DNA of 42,409 bases, from assembly GCA_943354505.1 (NCBI GenBank), contig CALRCE010000007.1, forward strand, positions 1 through 42,409. Reading direction: 5' to 3'. Below are positions 20,334 to 28,850 of this stretch, one piece after another (position 1 is the first letter of the stretch; each line of letters opens with the position of its first letter). Under the pieces are notes generated by a model that was not told where the DNA came from, did no database searches, and was given only the letters and a program-made list of their open reading frames with translations. Origin of the DNA: Candidatus Peribacteria bacterium. Lineage in GTDB: Bacteria; Patescibacteriota; Gracilibacteria; UBA1369; 2-02-FULL-48-14. The translations under genes were made by a program, and so were the position numbers.

Positions 20334-20405
20334 TGGTGGACTCACCGGGGATCGAACCCGGCTACTCAGGTGACAGCCCGGAGTAAGTCGACCACGACTG
20401 AGCCC
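20334..20405 (-). tRNA. Non-canonical tRNA-like RNA with encoded CCA
   Basis: The 3' half is unmistakably tRNA-like: T-arm CCGGG-TTCGATC-CCCGG, acceptor TGAGTCC, discriminator A, encoded CCA. The 5' strand GGGCTCA pairs with the acceptor (one G-U). The 37 bases between do not fold as a normal D-arm, anticodon arm and variable loop. They can form a 4-bp hairpin (GTCG-TGGT-CGAC) directly joined to a 9-position stem (TTACTCCGG/CCTGAGTAG, one mismatch, one wobble) with 7-base loop GCTGTCA, leaving no linker bases. That loop contains CTGTCA, as in tRNA-Asp(GTC) loops, but the normal Asp stem cannot form. It is either a decayed tRNA or an unusual tRNA-like RNA. A terminator follows. Covariance scoring would decide. 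Confidence 0.45.
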
Positions 20406-20535
20406 GACTGAACGAATAAATCTTAGACAGTCGACCTGACTAAAATCATGAAATAAATCTTAAATTTTCCTGAAATTTTTCTGACAAAACAAAAATCGGG
20501 CAATTTCTTTTGCACATTTGTTGAAAACTCACACC

Positions 20536-21633
20536 TTAAGCCGCTTCAATCGCCTCTCTCATAGCTTTTTTAAAAGCCTTTTCTGAAAATTGTTGCGCAT
20601 GTTTGGCAATGCGTTCGTGGTCGTAGGTTTTTTCGTGAATGAGTAGCTGAGTAAGCCCCGCTTCCATGCTTTCCACCGTGGGCTCATTGAAAAACTCGCC
20701 GGTCACTCCTTCGATCATCGTCTCTGTGAGGCCACCCTTTCGATATCCGAGCACCGGCTTTCCACAGGCCATGGCCTCCACGGGTGCTATACCAAAGTCA
20801 TCTTCACCCGGAAAAATAAAGGCGCGACAATTTTCAAAATACTCCTTCGTGACCTCATCTGATTTGTAGCCTAAAAAATCGATGTTATTCGCCGCCATGC
20901 GTTTGAGACGCCCCTCGTCCGGTCCTTGCCCAATGATCACGAGGCGCTTGCCGATGCGATTGAACAGTTCCACAGCCAGATCGATGCGCTTGTACTTGCT
21001 GAGCTGAGACACGATCAAAAAGTAGCCCTCATTTTTTTTGTGAGGCGTGAAACGTTCCGTGTCCACCGGAGGGTGAATCACCAGCGAATCTTCACGATAA
21101 TACTTGCGAATGCGATCCTGAACCGTCTTAGAATTCGCAAGCTTCACTTCCACACGTTTCGCCGCCAAGTAATCCCACATGCGCACATCGTGCAACATGC
21201 CCGTAACGATGCTTTCACCGATGAGTCCGAGTTGCTGATCTTTGAGGTACTGATGGGTGTAATCCCAGGCATAACGCATCGGGGAGTGATAGTAACAAAC
21301 GTGACGCGTTTCCAGGTTAGTGACGACACCATGCGCATAGGCATTGGAACTCGAAACCACCACATCAAAACCGGTGAAATCGAAGCGTTCCACGGCCCCT
21401 GGCATAAGAGGGAACATCAGCTTGTGCATGCCCGGCAAAAAGCGCGGGAATTTTTGTAGATAGCTCGTTCGCACGCGCTCCTTCGGAAAATCTTTGCCCA
21501 TGCGCTTTTCGTCGTACAGCAAAGTATAAACCGGCGCATCAGGGTATTCATCCATGAGCACTTTCAGCACGCGCTCCGCACCTCCCGGCCGGAGTAAGAA
21601 ATCGTGGACGAAGGCAATTTTTAAAGAGTTAAT
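20536..21633 (-). CDS. GT4-family glycosyltransferase
   Basis: A GT-B glycosyltransferase. The donor-site half shows VSQLSKYKRIDLAVELFNRIGKRLVIIGQGPDEGRL, FPGEDDFGIAPVEAMACGKPVLGYRKGG and GEFFNE, typical of GT4 mannosyl or glucosyl transferases. The nearest ordinary start is a GTG at 21570, but the family N-terminus KIAFVHDFLLRPGGAERVLK is encoded in frame upstream of it with no ATG, GTG or TTG before it. I extend to an ATT at 21633, overlapping the upstream gene's stop, which suggests translational coupling or a damaged start codon. A 344-residue protein from the GTG would lack the conserved first strand and the glycine loop. Sugar and acceptor are unknown. Confidence 0.82.
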   Translation of the reverse strand: MNSLKIAFVHDFLLRPGGAERVLKVLMDEYPDAPVYTLLYDEKRMGKDFPKERVRTSYLQKFPRFLPGMHKLMFPLMPGAVERFDFTGFDVVVSSSNAYAHGVVTNLETRHVCYYHSPMRYAWDYTHQYLKDQQLGLIGESIVTGMLHDVRMWDYLAAKRVEVKLANSKTVQDRIRKYYREDSLVIHPPVDTERFTPHKKNEGYFLIVSQLSKYKRIDLAVELFNRIGKRLVIIGQGPDEGRLKRMAANNIDFLGYKSDEVTKEYFENCRAFIFPGEDDFGIAPVEAMACGKPVLGYRKGGLTETMIEGVTGEFFNEPTVESMEAGLTQLLIHEKTYDHERIAKHAQQFSEKAFKKAMREAIEAA

Positions 21634-22142
21634 GCAGCTTGATTGAAATTTCTTACTTCTTCCACCTTGTTTTCTAAGTCCTCAAAAAGTTTTTTAAGAT
21701 CCGCTCCTTTGGCTTGCACAGTTTTAGTGGGAAGCACCGGACTGAACAACAGCCATTCCTCTTCAAAAATCTGAGGATCCACATAAATAGGGAAACGAGC
21801 ATCAAAGCCAAAAGGATAGGCACAGCCCGGCTTGGCTCCAAACTGTTCCGCAAGTTCTTCAGGCAAAGCTAAGCGCACTTTTTTAGCGCCCACTCGTTCT
21901 TTGATGGCTTCCATATTCACGCGGTTGCCTTGAAGAGTGACGTAAACAAAAAAATCCTCACCTTTGAGCACCATGCACTTCATTTCACGGCCAAAGAAAC
22001 CGCTCTCTTTTTGTACGCTCTCAATCTCCTCATAAGTCAGCGCTTCTTTATGCGAAAAAAGTTTATACTCCACCGAGTTTTGGTCGAGGAGAGCGAGGAC
22101 CTTTTCGTAAAGCGCTTGAGGATCTTGCATAAGTGGAACCAT
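21621..22142 (-). CDS. YbaK/EbsC-like aminoacyl-tRNA deacylase
   Basis: 173 residues. The pattern YKLFSHKEALTYEEI, GREMKCMVLKGEDFFVYVTLQGNRVNMEAIKERVGAKK and a late GCAYPFGFDARFPIYVD matches the YbaK/EbsC family of tRNA-editing domains. The central lysine (MKCMVLKG) and the GxxYPFGF loop correspond to the substrate pocket region in the family. It is more divergent than the protein at 841-1323 and lacks its HPLINTATL stretch, so its substrate may differ. It lies between two glycosyltransferases, 17 bp after one, and overlaps the start region of the next. GAGGGT lies upstream of the ATG at 22142; ATG 22130 is also possible. Confidence 0.78.
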   Translation of the reverse strand: MVPLMQDPQALYEKVLALLDQNSVEYKLFSHKEALTYEEIESVQKESGFFGREMKCMVLKGEDFFVYVTLQGNRVNMEAIKERVGAKKVRLALPEELAEQFGAKPGCAYPFGFDARFPIYVDPQIFEEEWLLFSPVLPTKTVQAKGADLKKLFEDLENKVEEVRNFNQAALTL

Positions 22143-22159
22143 TCAATCACATGCACCCT

Positions 22160-23224
22160 CTATTTTGAAGCGAAAGTGCTCGCAAGCGTCTTCGCCGCTT
22201 TTTCCCATGAAAAGTGCTCGAGGCGTTTCTTGCCCTTGAGACTCAGCACCGCGGCAGACTCGGGATCTTCAATCAGCTTAAACATTTGATTCGCAAAACT
22301 TTTCGCATCTTTCGGGTTAGCGTAAAGCACGGCATTCGCGCCCACTTCGTGCAGCACAGGTAAATCGGAGCAAACCACCGGACAACCGGCTTGAAAAGCC
22401 TGCAAAAGCGGGAAGCCAAAACCTTCTTCGAGCGAGGGAAAAACAAAGGCCGTGGAGCTTTGATAGAGTTCCGCCACCGCAGTTTCGGGCAAAAATCCAA
22501 CCACCTCCACGCCTTTCTGCTTGGAGGCTTTTTGTGCGAGCGAACTCCATCCATATCCTGCACTTCCTGCCAAAACCAAGCGCGCAGATGAATACTTTTT
22601 TTGTACAAGCTTGAATGCGTTCAGCAAAACACCTAAGTTTTTCTTTGCTTCCAGTCGGCCGAGATAAAAGAAAAGTGGATCTTTCAACTCTAAACTGGCT
22701 TTTTTAGGGAAGCTTAAAGGCAAAGGTCCGTGGGGAACCATCACCACACGTTCATCTGAAATCTTGTAAAAGTGTTTCAAATCTTCTTTCACAGCTTCAC
22801 TGGGAACAATGATTTTCAAGGCTTTTTTAACCGCGCGCGCCGTGCTCCAACGCAAATACTTGGCTTGCTGGGACGAATACGCTTCCGGGATCTTTTCAAA
22901 AGCCACGTCGTGAATCGTCACAAAACTGCGTTTAGGTGCAAAAAAAGGAAGCACATGAGCAGGCACAAACAAAACGTTAGGTTTGTGCAACAGCATTTCC
23001 AAGCTGAGCCTCACCACACTCCACAAGCGGGGAGCCCATAAGCGGCGTTGCAGTTTTTTCGGAAAGTCGGGAATCAAAGTAGGCGTATACAAACGCACTT
23101 CCTCTTTTGAAAACTCTTTTAAAAGTGCCCGAATGATTTCGGTGCTGTAACGTTCCACTCCCGTGGGTTTGGGGTGGACACTACGCGAGGCATCAATTCC
23201 GATCACGATGGGGGACTTGCTCAT
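22160..23224 (-). CDS. GT4-family glycosyltransferase
   Basis: 354 residues, complete. The acceptor-side domain opens with IVIGIDASRSVHPKPTGVERYSTEII, typical of GT4 enzymes that carry an ID(A/G)S...GVERY motif. The donor domain shows FFYLGRLEAKKNLGVLLNAF, RLVLAGSAGYGW, VVGFLPETAVAELYQSSTAFVFPSLEEGFGFPLLQAFQAGCPVVCSD, with the E-x7-E pair (EEGFGFPLLQ). It probably acts at the cytoplasmic membrane face in making surface polysaccharide. Its 5' end overlaps comFC by 32 bp. Confidence 0.93.
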   Translation of the reverse strand: MSKSPIVIGIDASRSVHPKPTGVERYSTEIIRALLKEFSKEEVRLYTPTLIPDFPKKLQRRLWAPRLWSVVRLSLEMLLHKPNVLFVPAHVLPFFAPKRSFVTIHDVAFEKIPEAYSSQQAKYLRWSTARAVKKALKIIVPSEAVKEDLKHFYKISDERVVMVPHGPLPLSFPKKASLELKDPLFFYLGRLEAKKNLGVLLNAFKLVQKKYSSARLVLAGSAGYGWSSLAQKASKQKGVEVVGFLPETAVAELYQSSTAFVFPSLEEGFGFPLLQAFQAGCPVVCSDLPVLHEVGANAVLYANPKDAKSFANQMFKLIEDPESAAVLSLKGKKRLEHFSWEKAAKTLASTFASK

Positions 23225-23879
23225 GGAGTAGAGGGCGATCCGCTAGGGTTAGCGCCGCAATGGATTTCGCACCGTTCGCCAGCAAGGCGTCTCGGCACGC
23301 CAGCAGCGTGGAGCCAGTCGTGACTATATCATCCACCAGAAGGATTTGGCTACTTTCGTGCAGCAGATTTTTGCAAGAATCTTTCACACGAAACACCTCC
23401 TTCATGTTTTCTTGTCGGTCTTCACGCTCCAACTGAGCTTGATGGCCCGTGTCCTTCACGCGTTCGAGTCCATCCAGAACAGGGCAGCCAAAATACCGCC
23501 CCACGGTTCGGGCCAAGAGTTCCGCCTGATTGTAGCCGCGTTCGAGCAGACGACTTTTGTGCAAAGGCACCGGCACAAGAAGCACAGTGCTCGGTTCGCA
23601 AAAAAGTTCCAGACTCCGCCGCAAAGTCGGAGCGAAATAACGGTACACATCCGCTTGGTGTTTGTACTTAAGGCCGTGCACCAACTGCGCCAAGGTCGAT
23701 TCGGGCTCGTAAAAACAGCCTGAAGCCACTTTGAGGCTCAGCCCCTCAGCGTCTTCAAGAATGCGCACATGCGGCTCAAAAGGCAAAACAGAGCGGCACT
23801 TCAAACACAGCGGCTCGTCCAGGTAGCCGCACACCAGGCACAAACTGGGGAAGAAAAGTTTGAGAAGACCATGAATCAT
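23193..23879 (-). CDS. comFC: ComFC-like phosphoribosyltransferase-fold protein
   Basis: 228 residues. An N-terminal zinc-ribbon-like segment (CLVCGYLDEPLCLKC) leads to a type I phosphoribosyltransferase domain with VPVPLHKSRLLERGYNQAELLA and the PRPP-binding loop ILLVDDIVTTGSTLLACRDAL. This is the ComFC/GntX family, needed for uptake of transforming DNA in competent bacteria. All the usual motifs are present, and length is normal. No other competence gene is in this window. It is the upstream partner of the overlapping glycosyltransferase gene, although functional linkage is not obvious. Confidence 0.92.
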   Translation of the reverse strand: MIHGLLKLFFPSLCLVCGYLDEPLCLKCRSVLPFEPHVRILEDAEGLSLKVASGCFYEPESTLAQLVHGLKYKHQADVYRYFAPTLRRSLELFCEPSTVLLVPVPLHKSRLLERGYNQAELLARTVGRYFGCPVLDGLERVKDTGHQAQLEREDRQENMKEVFRVKDSCKNLLHESSQILLVDDIVTTGSTLLACRDALLANGAKSIAALTLADRPLLHEQVPHRDRN

Positions 23880-23921
23880 TCCTTGAGGCTAGCACAAAAG
23901 ACCTGACAAAACTCTGAATTA

Positions 23922-25136
23922 TCAAAAAATATCCAATCCCACCAAACGCTCACGAATTTTCGTACGTGCTTTTGAAAACCTTGAATATACAGTTCCGGGA
24001 GGAACCCCAAGCTCCTTAGCAATTTCTACACCTGATATGCCATCTATGTAGTGTCTCTCAAAAGCATCCCTATAAATGCCTAAATCAACCTCTTTCAATA
24101 CACGCTGAAGAAGTGTTCTAATTTCTAGTGCTCCCACCAGTGCATCGGGTGTCTTGGCTTTTGGGAAGAGATCAGAGCGATTGTAAACAGCTTCTTCAGC
24201 CTCCTCAAACCCAACATGCTCTCGTTTTGTACCTCGAATTTCTGATATGGAAGAATGGAATAAAGCGGTAGAGAGATATGAAAAGGTCAATTTTTCACGG
24301 ATATTCCTAGGGTCACGCCTAGCCATAAGCAACATTCTGACACAAACACTCTGAACCAAATCTTCTGCTTTTTCACTGTCTTTTAAAACCTTTTTTGCAA
24401 CACCAATAAAGGCGTTCCATCGAGAATTAAAAAACTCAACTACTGCATGTTCTGCATCAATAATCTCTTTGCTCAATTCCCATTGAATAGGAAGTGAAGT
24501 CAGTTGATGCTCCTGAAGTCTCCCAACCCCTACACGGTCACCCACATCTCGAGTCCTATGTTCCAGGCCAAACAAAGGAAGTTTACCTCTTACTCTCTCA
24601 TTGAGAACATTGGCCAGATGCACGTGATCCACACGGAGCCGATCTTGGATGTGCCTCTTTGTTTTTGGGCCACGACTCAATTCTAAAAGTACGCGAGATG
24701 TTAGTGTATTTGAATGAATGCCTCCGAGTTGGCCCATCAAAAGGACTCTTTGTTCTGGGCTTTCGGCTACGAGTAAATCATCACTCACACCATAGGTTTT
24801 CAAGTGGGCAGGATTCCTAATCAAAAGACCGTTAGGATGAGGGTCTTGAACATAGTAAAGTGCATTTCCACCTTGAGGTTGTTCCAGTGTAGCAACAGCC
24901 AAAGGAGGATCAGCAGTCCGAAGAGCTTGTACCGCAGTTCTGACAGTTGGAACGCCACATCCGAAACGCTCAGCCAATTGATCAGTCCTAGCCATTCGAT
25001 TGTTCTCTAAATAGGCACCAATTCTTCGATAAAGACTCGCTGGATTCATCTTAAAACTCGTCTGATTTGGCCTTCTTCGACGAAGTTGAGATAAATCTTC
25101 CTCAAACGGGTTTGTGTATTCCGTCTCTAAAGGCAT
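23922..25136 (-). CDS. Winged-helix / ECF-type sigma factor fusion
   Basis: 404 residues. The C-terminal half is sigma-70-like: region 2 at ~226-300 (FFNSRWNAFIGVAKKVLKDSEKAEDLVQSV, then a core-binding and -10 recognition-like stretch RRDPRNIREKLTFSYLSTALF) and region 4 at ~345-398 (HYIDGISGVEIAKELGVPPGTVYSRFSKARTKI, a clear helix-turn-helix). The N-terminal half has one winged-helix-like unit at ~33-100 (TDQLAERFGCGVPTVRTAVQAL) and perhaps a second at ~143-185 (TSRVLLELSRGPKTKRHIQDRL). Ordinary ECF factors are ~180 residues, so the extra DNA-binding module is unusual. A TATAAT lies 22 bp upstream of the ATG on the minus strand (25159-25164). No anti-sigma gene is adjacent. Confidence 0.82.
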   Translation of the reverse strand: MPLETEYTNPFEEDLSQLRRRRPNQTSFKMNPASLYRRIGAYLENNRMARTDQLAERFGCGVPTVRTAVQALRTADPPLAVATLEQPQGGNALYYVQDPHPNGLLIRNPAHLKTYGVSDDLLVAESPEQRVLLMGQLGGIHSNTLTSRVLLELSRGPKTKRHIQDRLRVDHVHLANVLNERVRGKLPLFGLEHRTRDVGDRVGVGRLQEHQLTSLPIQWELSKEIIDAEHAVVEFFNSRWNAFIGVAKKVLKDSEKAEDLVQSVCVRMLLMARRDPRNIREKLTFSYLSTALFHSSISEIRGTKREHVGFEEAEEAVYNRSDLFPKAKTPDALVGALEIRTLLQRVLKEVDLGIYRDAFERHYIDGISGVEIAKELGVPPGTVYSRFSKARTKIRERLVGLDIF

Positions 25137-25251
25137 GCAGGAATTAAAAAAAGATCAAATTATACAATAAAGTAAGCTCAAAGAAAGGGTTAAATTCTCC
25201 TCGCACCCAAGGCCCTCTCCGTGCTACACTACGCTCAACTAAGACTAGAAC

Positions 25252-25746
25252 ATGGAGAATCAAAAACCCTCAAACCAGGGAGGGGGCGGCCATCAAAAAA
25301 GACCCCAGCGTGGACATCGTCGCAGTGTGCACGAAAAGTCCTGCGGCATCATCGTCTATCGTCGTGAAGCCGATGGGCTCAAATTTTTATTGCTGCATTA
25401 CCCCGGCGGACACTGGGATTTTCCAAAAGGTCATGTGGAAAAGATCGACGCCAGCGAAGAAGCCACGGCTCGTCGTGAACTTCAGGAAGAAACAGGAATC
25501 ACTCAAGTGGAATTCAATCGTGGCTACAAAGAATCGATGTATTACGAATTCAATCGTGGCTACAAAGATCGGGTCAAAAAAGTCGTGGTCTATTTCTTGG
25601 CTGAAACGCAAGAAGAAGCCGTCGCAATTTCTTTTGAACACCAAAACTTCATCTGGTTGCCTTATGAGGAAGCCTTGAGCCGTCTGACCTACGAAAATGC
25701 CAAAGAACTGATCCGTAAAGCTCAGCCCTATCTTCATGACCTTTGA
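25252..25746 (+). CDS. Nudix hydrolase, Ap4A-hydrolase-like
   Basis: 164 residues with a basic, Gly/Gln-rich N-terminus, then SCGIIVYRR and the Nudix box GHVEKIDASEEATARREL followed by QEETGI. The RE-L-Q-E-E-T-G-I metal-binding helix is intact; there is one extra residue between its Gly and RE compared with the usual spacing. FPKGHVE fits diadenosine-tetraphosphate hydrolases. Two copies of EFNRGYK lie 12 residues apart, from a 23-bp direct repeat at 25510 and 25546. A possible extended -10 (TGCTACACT, ending 25230) lies upstream. The TGA stop overlaps the helicase start by 11 bp, so the two are translated from one transcript. Confidence 0.9.
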   Translation: MENQKPSNQGGGGHQKRPQRGHRRSVHEKSCGIIVYRREADGLKFLLLHYPGGHWDFPKGHVEKIDASEEATARRELQEETGITQVEFNRGYKESMYYEFNRGYKDRVKKVVVYFLAETQEEAVAISFEHQNFIWLPYEEALSRLTYENAKELIRKAQPYLHDL

Positions 25747-28700
25747 TGAAGCTTATTCCAGCCTGAACCCCGAGCAGAAAGCCGCGGTGGACTCCATCGA
25801 AGGTCCCATGATGGTGCTCGCCGGTCCGGGAACTGGAAAAACGCAAATCCTCACGCTGCGCATCGCGCGGATTTTGAAGGAGACTCAAATGAGTCCGCAG
25901 AACATTTTGTGTCTCACGTTCACCGAATCTGGAGTCGCGGCCATGCGGAAGCGTCTTTTCGAATTCATTGGAACGCCCGCCTATTACGTGCGCATCCACA
26001 CTTTTCATTCCTTCTGCAACGAAATCATCAAAACCAATCCTGAAAAGTTTTTGTTCGCTCGTGAACTCGAAGCCCTTTCGGACGTGGAAGCCGTACAAAT
26101 TTTCCAAGCCATTTTGGATGGAACAACGATCGGAGGTCCCCTCAAACCCTTTGCGGATCCGTATTTTTATCAACGAGACATTTCTGGGCTCATCAAAAGT
26201 TTCAAGCGGGAAGACTTGAGCCAGGAGCAAATCACAGCCGTACTCGACGAAACCGAAGCCACCTTAAAAAAGCACGGAGCCGCACTCGAAGCCTTCATCG
26301 CCACGCGCTCCACGAGCCTCACCGAAGCGGATTTTATGCAACTGCAACTCGAGCTCAATGGAACATTCCTAGCCTCGGCCTTTTTAAATTTTGATCTCAC
26401 GGAAAAAACTCAGCGCACCGAAGCCAAAAAACAACTCAAAGCCGAATTTGAAGACGCTCAAAAAAATCTACCCAAACAGCGAAGCCTCGTGGAACTCTAC
26501 GCGGCCTACCAAGCCGAACTCAAAAAGCGCGGCCGCTACGACTACGAAGACATGATCCTCATGGTGGTGCGCAAAATCAAAGAAGACGCCGACTTGCTCG
26601 CAACTCTCCAGGAGCAATTTCAATACATCCTCGTGGACGAATACCAAGACACCAACGGAGCCCAAAACGAAGTCGTCGATTTGCTCGCCAGTTTCTACGA
26701 AGTCCCGAATGTGTTTGTGGTGGGGGACGACAAGCAATCCATCTACCGTTTTCAAGGAGCCTCGCTCGAAAACATGTTGGCGTTTTACCGTAGTTACAAA
26801 GAGCACATCGAACTGATTCCTTTGCAAAGCAATTACCGCAGCCAACAAAACATTTTAGACGCGGCCACGCGCCTCATCCATCACAACGAACAAGGGCTTG
26901 AAACCCTAATCCCGGAACTGGAGCAAAGCCTCAAGTCTGAGGCGCTGCACCCTGTGGTGCCGCTCGCTCGCCAAGAGCTCGCGAGCCCCGCCGAAGAACG
27001 CAGTTTCATCCTCGAATCCGTTGAGGCACTCATCAAAGCCGGCACCGAGCCGCGCGAAATCGCAGTGCTCTACCGCAACAACAGCGATGTGGAAGAACTC
27101 GAAGAACTCTTCCTCCGCGCCAAGATGCCTTTTCACGTTTACTCCGGCAAGGACATTCTCAAAGATAAAACCCTGCAAAGTCTCATTCGCCTCTTCACGT
27201 GGCTCGCCAATCCTACGGAAGACCACGAACTCTTCTTGCTGCTCAACGCCGATTTCTTGAATCTCCCCGCGCTGGAGCTCATCCAGCTCACACGCAAAGC
27301 TTCCGAGCAACGCCAAAAACTCTGGGACGCGCTCACTACGGCGCCGGAACCTTTTCAAAAACTGCATGAGAATTTAGCCGAGTGGCAAAAAGCCGCCACC
27401 AACAAAACGCTCGTGGAGTTTTTCGAGCTCGTCATCAATGAATCCGGCTACCTCACCTTTATTATGAGCAAGGAAAATCGCATCGAGCACCTCAATCGAT
27501 TGAATACATTTTTTGATCAAATTAAAGCCTGGAACCGTTCCAATTCAAAACTCAATTTAACAGGTTTAATTGAACTCCTTCAGCTCCATCAGGAAAACCG
27601 CATCGCCATTTTAGAAGCCGAACTCAGCACTCAAAAAAATGCAGTCGCCCTCATGACGGCGCACCGTTCCAAAGGCCTCGAATTCGAACATGTATTCTTG
27701 ATGAATTGCGTGGACAAACACTGGGGGAACAATCCCGATCGCAGCAAAATCAAAGCGCCCAAAGGATTACTGAAAAGCATTGAACTCTTGCCTAAAGAAA
27801 AGAACGAAGACGAGCGCCGACTCTTTTATGTGGCTATGACGCGCGCCAAAAAAACGCTTACTTTCACATTCGCAAACAACAACGAAAATGGCAAAGCCCA
27901 AACGCCGTCCCTCTTTTTGGAAGAAGTTGGGCTAGAAGGGGTGGAGCGTCATGAGAACTTTGAAGAAGGCCCCAGTGAAGAGCAACTCACGCAGCGTCTT
28001 TTGCTCAACTTCCAGCCCATCGTGCGCGAGGTGTCGAATGAAGAGCGCGACTTCGTCAAAAGTCTGCTGCAAAACTACACGCTCAGTGTCACGCACCTCA
28101 CGACTTATTTGCGCTGTCCACGCTTGTTCTACTACAACGTCATTCTGCGTGCCCCTCGGGCTAAAACCAAGGAAGCCGCTTTTGGAACCGCCGTGCACGA
28201 AGCGCTTAAGGATTTGCTGGTTACTTACAAACGCAGCAACCAAACCAGCAAAGCTGAACTGCTCGACTCTTTCGAGCGTCACCTCAAGCGCGAAATCCTC
28301 AAAGAAAAAGACTTCGAAAATGCACGAACCTTTGGACTCCAAACCCTCTCCGGTTACTACGATCACAACGAAGGCCGTTTTCCAAAAAATACATTTTTAG
28401 AATACGATTTTGCGCCGCATCATGTGCATGTGGAAGGCGTGCCCATCACTGGGAAGTTAGACAAAATCGAAGTGCTAAGCGAAGCCGATAAAACTGTGCA
28501 CGTCGTGGATTACAAAACCGGCAACCCCGACGGAAAAGCTCAAGAACTCCGTCCGGGCGGAGACTACCACCGGCAAATCGTGTTCTACCAACTACTCTGC
28601 GACCATTCTAAGGACTTTGCCTACACCATGAAGTCCGGTGAAATCGATTTCATCCAAAAAAGTAAAAAGGAAGACGGCTTCGTAAAAGAACTCATTCACG

Positions 28701-28840
28701 TCAGCGAAGACGACAAAGCAGCACTCCTCGAAACCATCAAAGACACTTACGAAGACATTATGAACCTAAAATTCCTTGAGCCCGACGAATTCGCGCTCTG
28801 CGGCGACTGCGAGTACTGCCAGTTGTTTGATAAAAACTAA
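25736..28840 (+). CDS. UvrD/Rep-family helicase fused to RecB-like nuclease
   Basis: 1034 residues. Superfamily 1A helicase motifs: Walker A LAGPGTGKT (residues ~28-36), motif II LVDEYQD, III GDDKQSIYRFQGA, IV NYRSQ, V MTAHRSKGLEFEHVF, VI RRLFYVAMTRAKK. The C-terminal ~250 residues form a PD-(D/E)xK nuclease: FGTAVHEALKD, then VHVVDYKTGN. It carries the four cysteines of an iron-sulfur staple, one in YLRCPRLFYY and three in CGDCEYC near the end, as in AddB-type nucleases. The plan resembles a one-chain AddA/PcrA-nuclease for double-strand break processing or repair. The last 92 bp are duplicated 991 bp downstream. Confidence 0.93.
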   Translation: MTFDEAYSSLNPEQKAAVDSIEGPMMVLAGPGTGKTQILTLRIARILKETQMSPQNILCLTFTESGVAAMRKRLFEFIGTPAYYVRIHTFHSFCNEIIKTNPEKFLFARELEALSDVEAVQIFQAILDGTTIGGPLKPFADPYFYQRDISGLIKSFKREDLSQEQITAVLDETEATLKKHGAALEAFIATRSTSLTEADFMQLQLELNGTFLASAFLNFDLTEKTQRTEAKKQLKAEFEDAQKNLPKQRSLVELYAAYQAELKKRGRYDYEDMILMVVRKIKEDADLLATLQEQFQYILVDEYQDTNGAQNEVVDLLASFYEVPNVFVVGDDKQSIYRFQGASLENMLAFYRSYKEHIELIPLQSNYRSQQNILDAATRLIHHNEQGLETLIPELEQSLKSEALHPVVPLARQELASPAEERSFILESVEALIKAGTEPREIAVLYRNNSDVEELEELFLRAKMPFHVYSGKDILKDKTLQSLIRLFTWLANPTEDHELFLLLNADFLNLPALELIQLTRKASEQRQKLWDALTTAPEPFQKLHENLAEWQKAATNKTLVEFFELVINESGYLTFIMSKENRIEHLNRLNTFFDQIKAWNRSNSKLNLTGLIELLQLHQENRIAILEAELSTQKNAVALMTAHRSKGLEFEHVFLMNCVDKHWGNNPDRSKIKAPKGLLKSIELLPKEKNEDERRLFYVAMTRAKKTLTFTFANNNENGKAQTPSLFLEEVGLEGVERHENFEEGPSEEQLTQRLLLNFQPIVREVSNEERDFVKSLLQNYTLSVTHLTTYLRCPRLFYYNVILRAPRAKTKEAAFGTAVHEALKDLLVTYKRSNQTSKAELLDSFERHLKREILKEKDFENARTFGLQTLSGYYDHNEGRFPKNTFLEYDFAPHHVHVEGVPITGKLDKIEVLSEADKTVHVVDYKTGNPDGKAQELRPGGDYHRQIVFYQLLCDHSKDFAYTMKSGEIDFIQKSKKEDGFVKELIHVSEDDKAALLETIKDTYEDIMNLKFLEPDEFALCGDCEYCQLFDKN
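28727..28818 (+). repeat. Direct repeat copy 1: helicase 3' end
   Basis: Matches 29718-29809 at 88 of 92 positions, in the same orientation. It encodes the C-terminal LETIKDTYEDIMNLKF and the Fe-S cysteines. Confidence 0.9.
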
Positions 28841-28850
28841 CACAGTATAC

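Noticed and set aside
20211-20535. tmRNA
   Set aside because: The tRNA-like 3' end tempted me, but the 5' acceptor strand lies only 72 bases away and there is no room for a tag ORF before the glycosyltransferase gene.
25510-25568. Disruptive duplication in the Nudix gene
   Set aside because: The two EFNRGYK copies fit the normal length of the family in this region, so they need not be an insertion.
25252-28840. TGA recoded to glycine as in Gracilibacteria
   Set aside because: TGA ends the Nudix gene at a natural point, and real proteins here are not interrupted by in-frame TGA.
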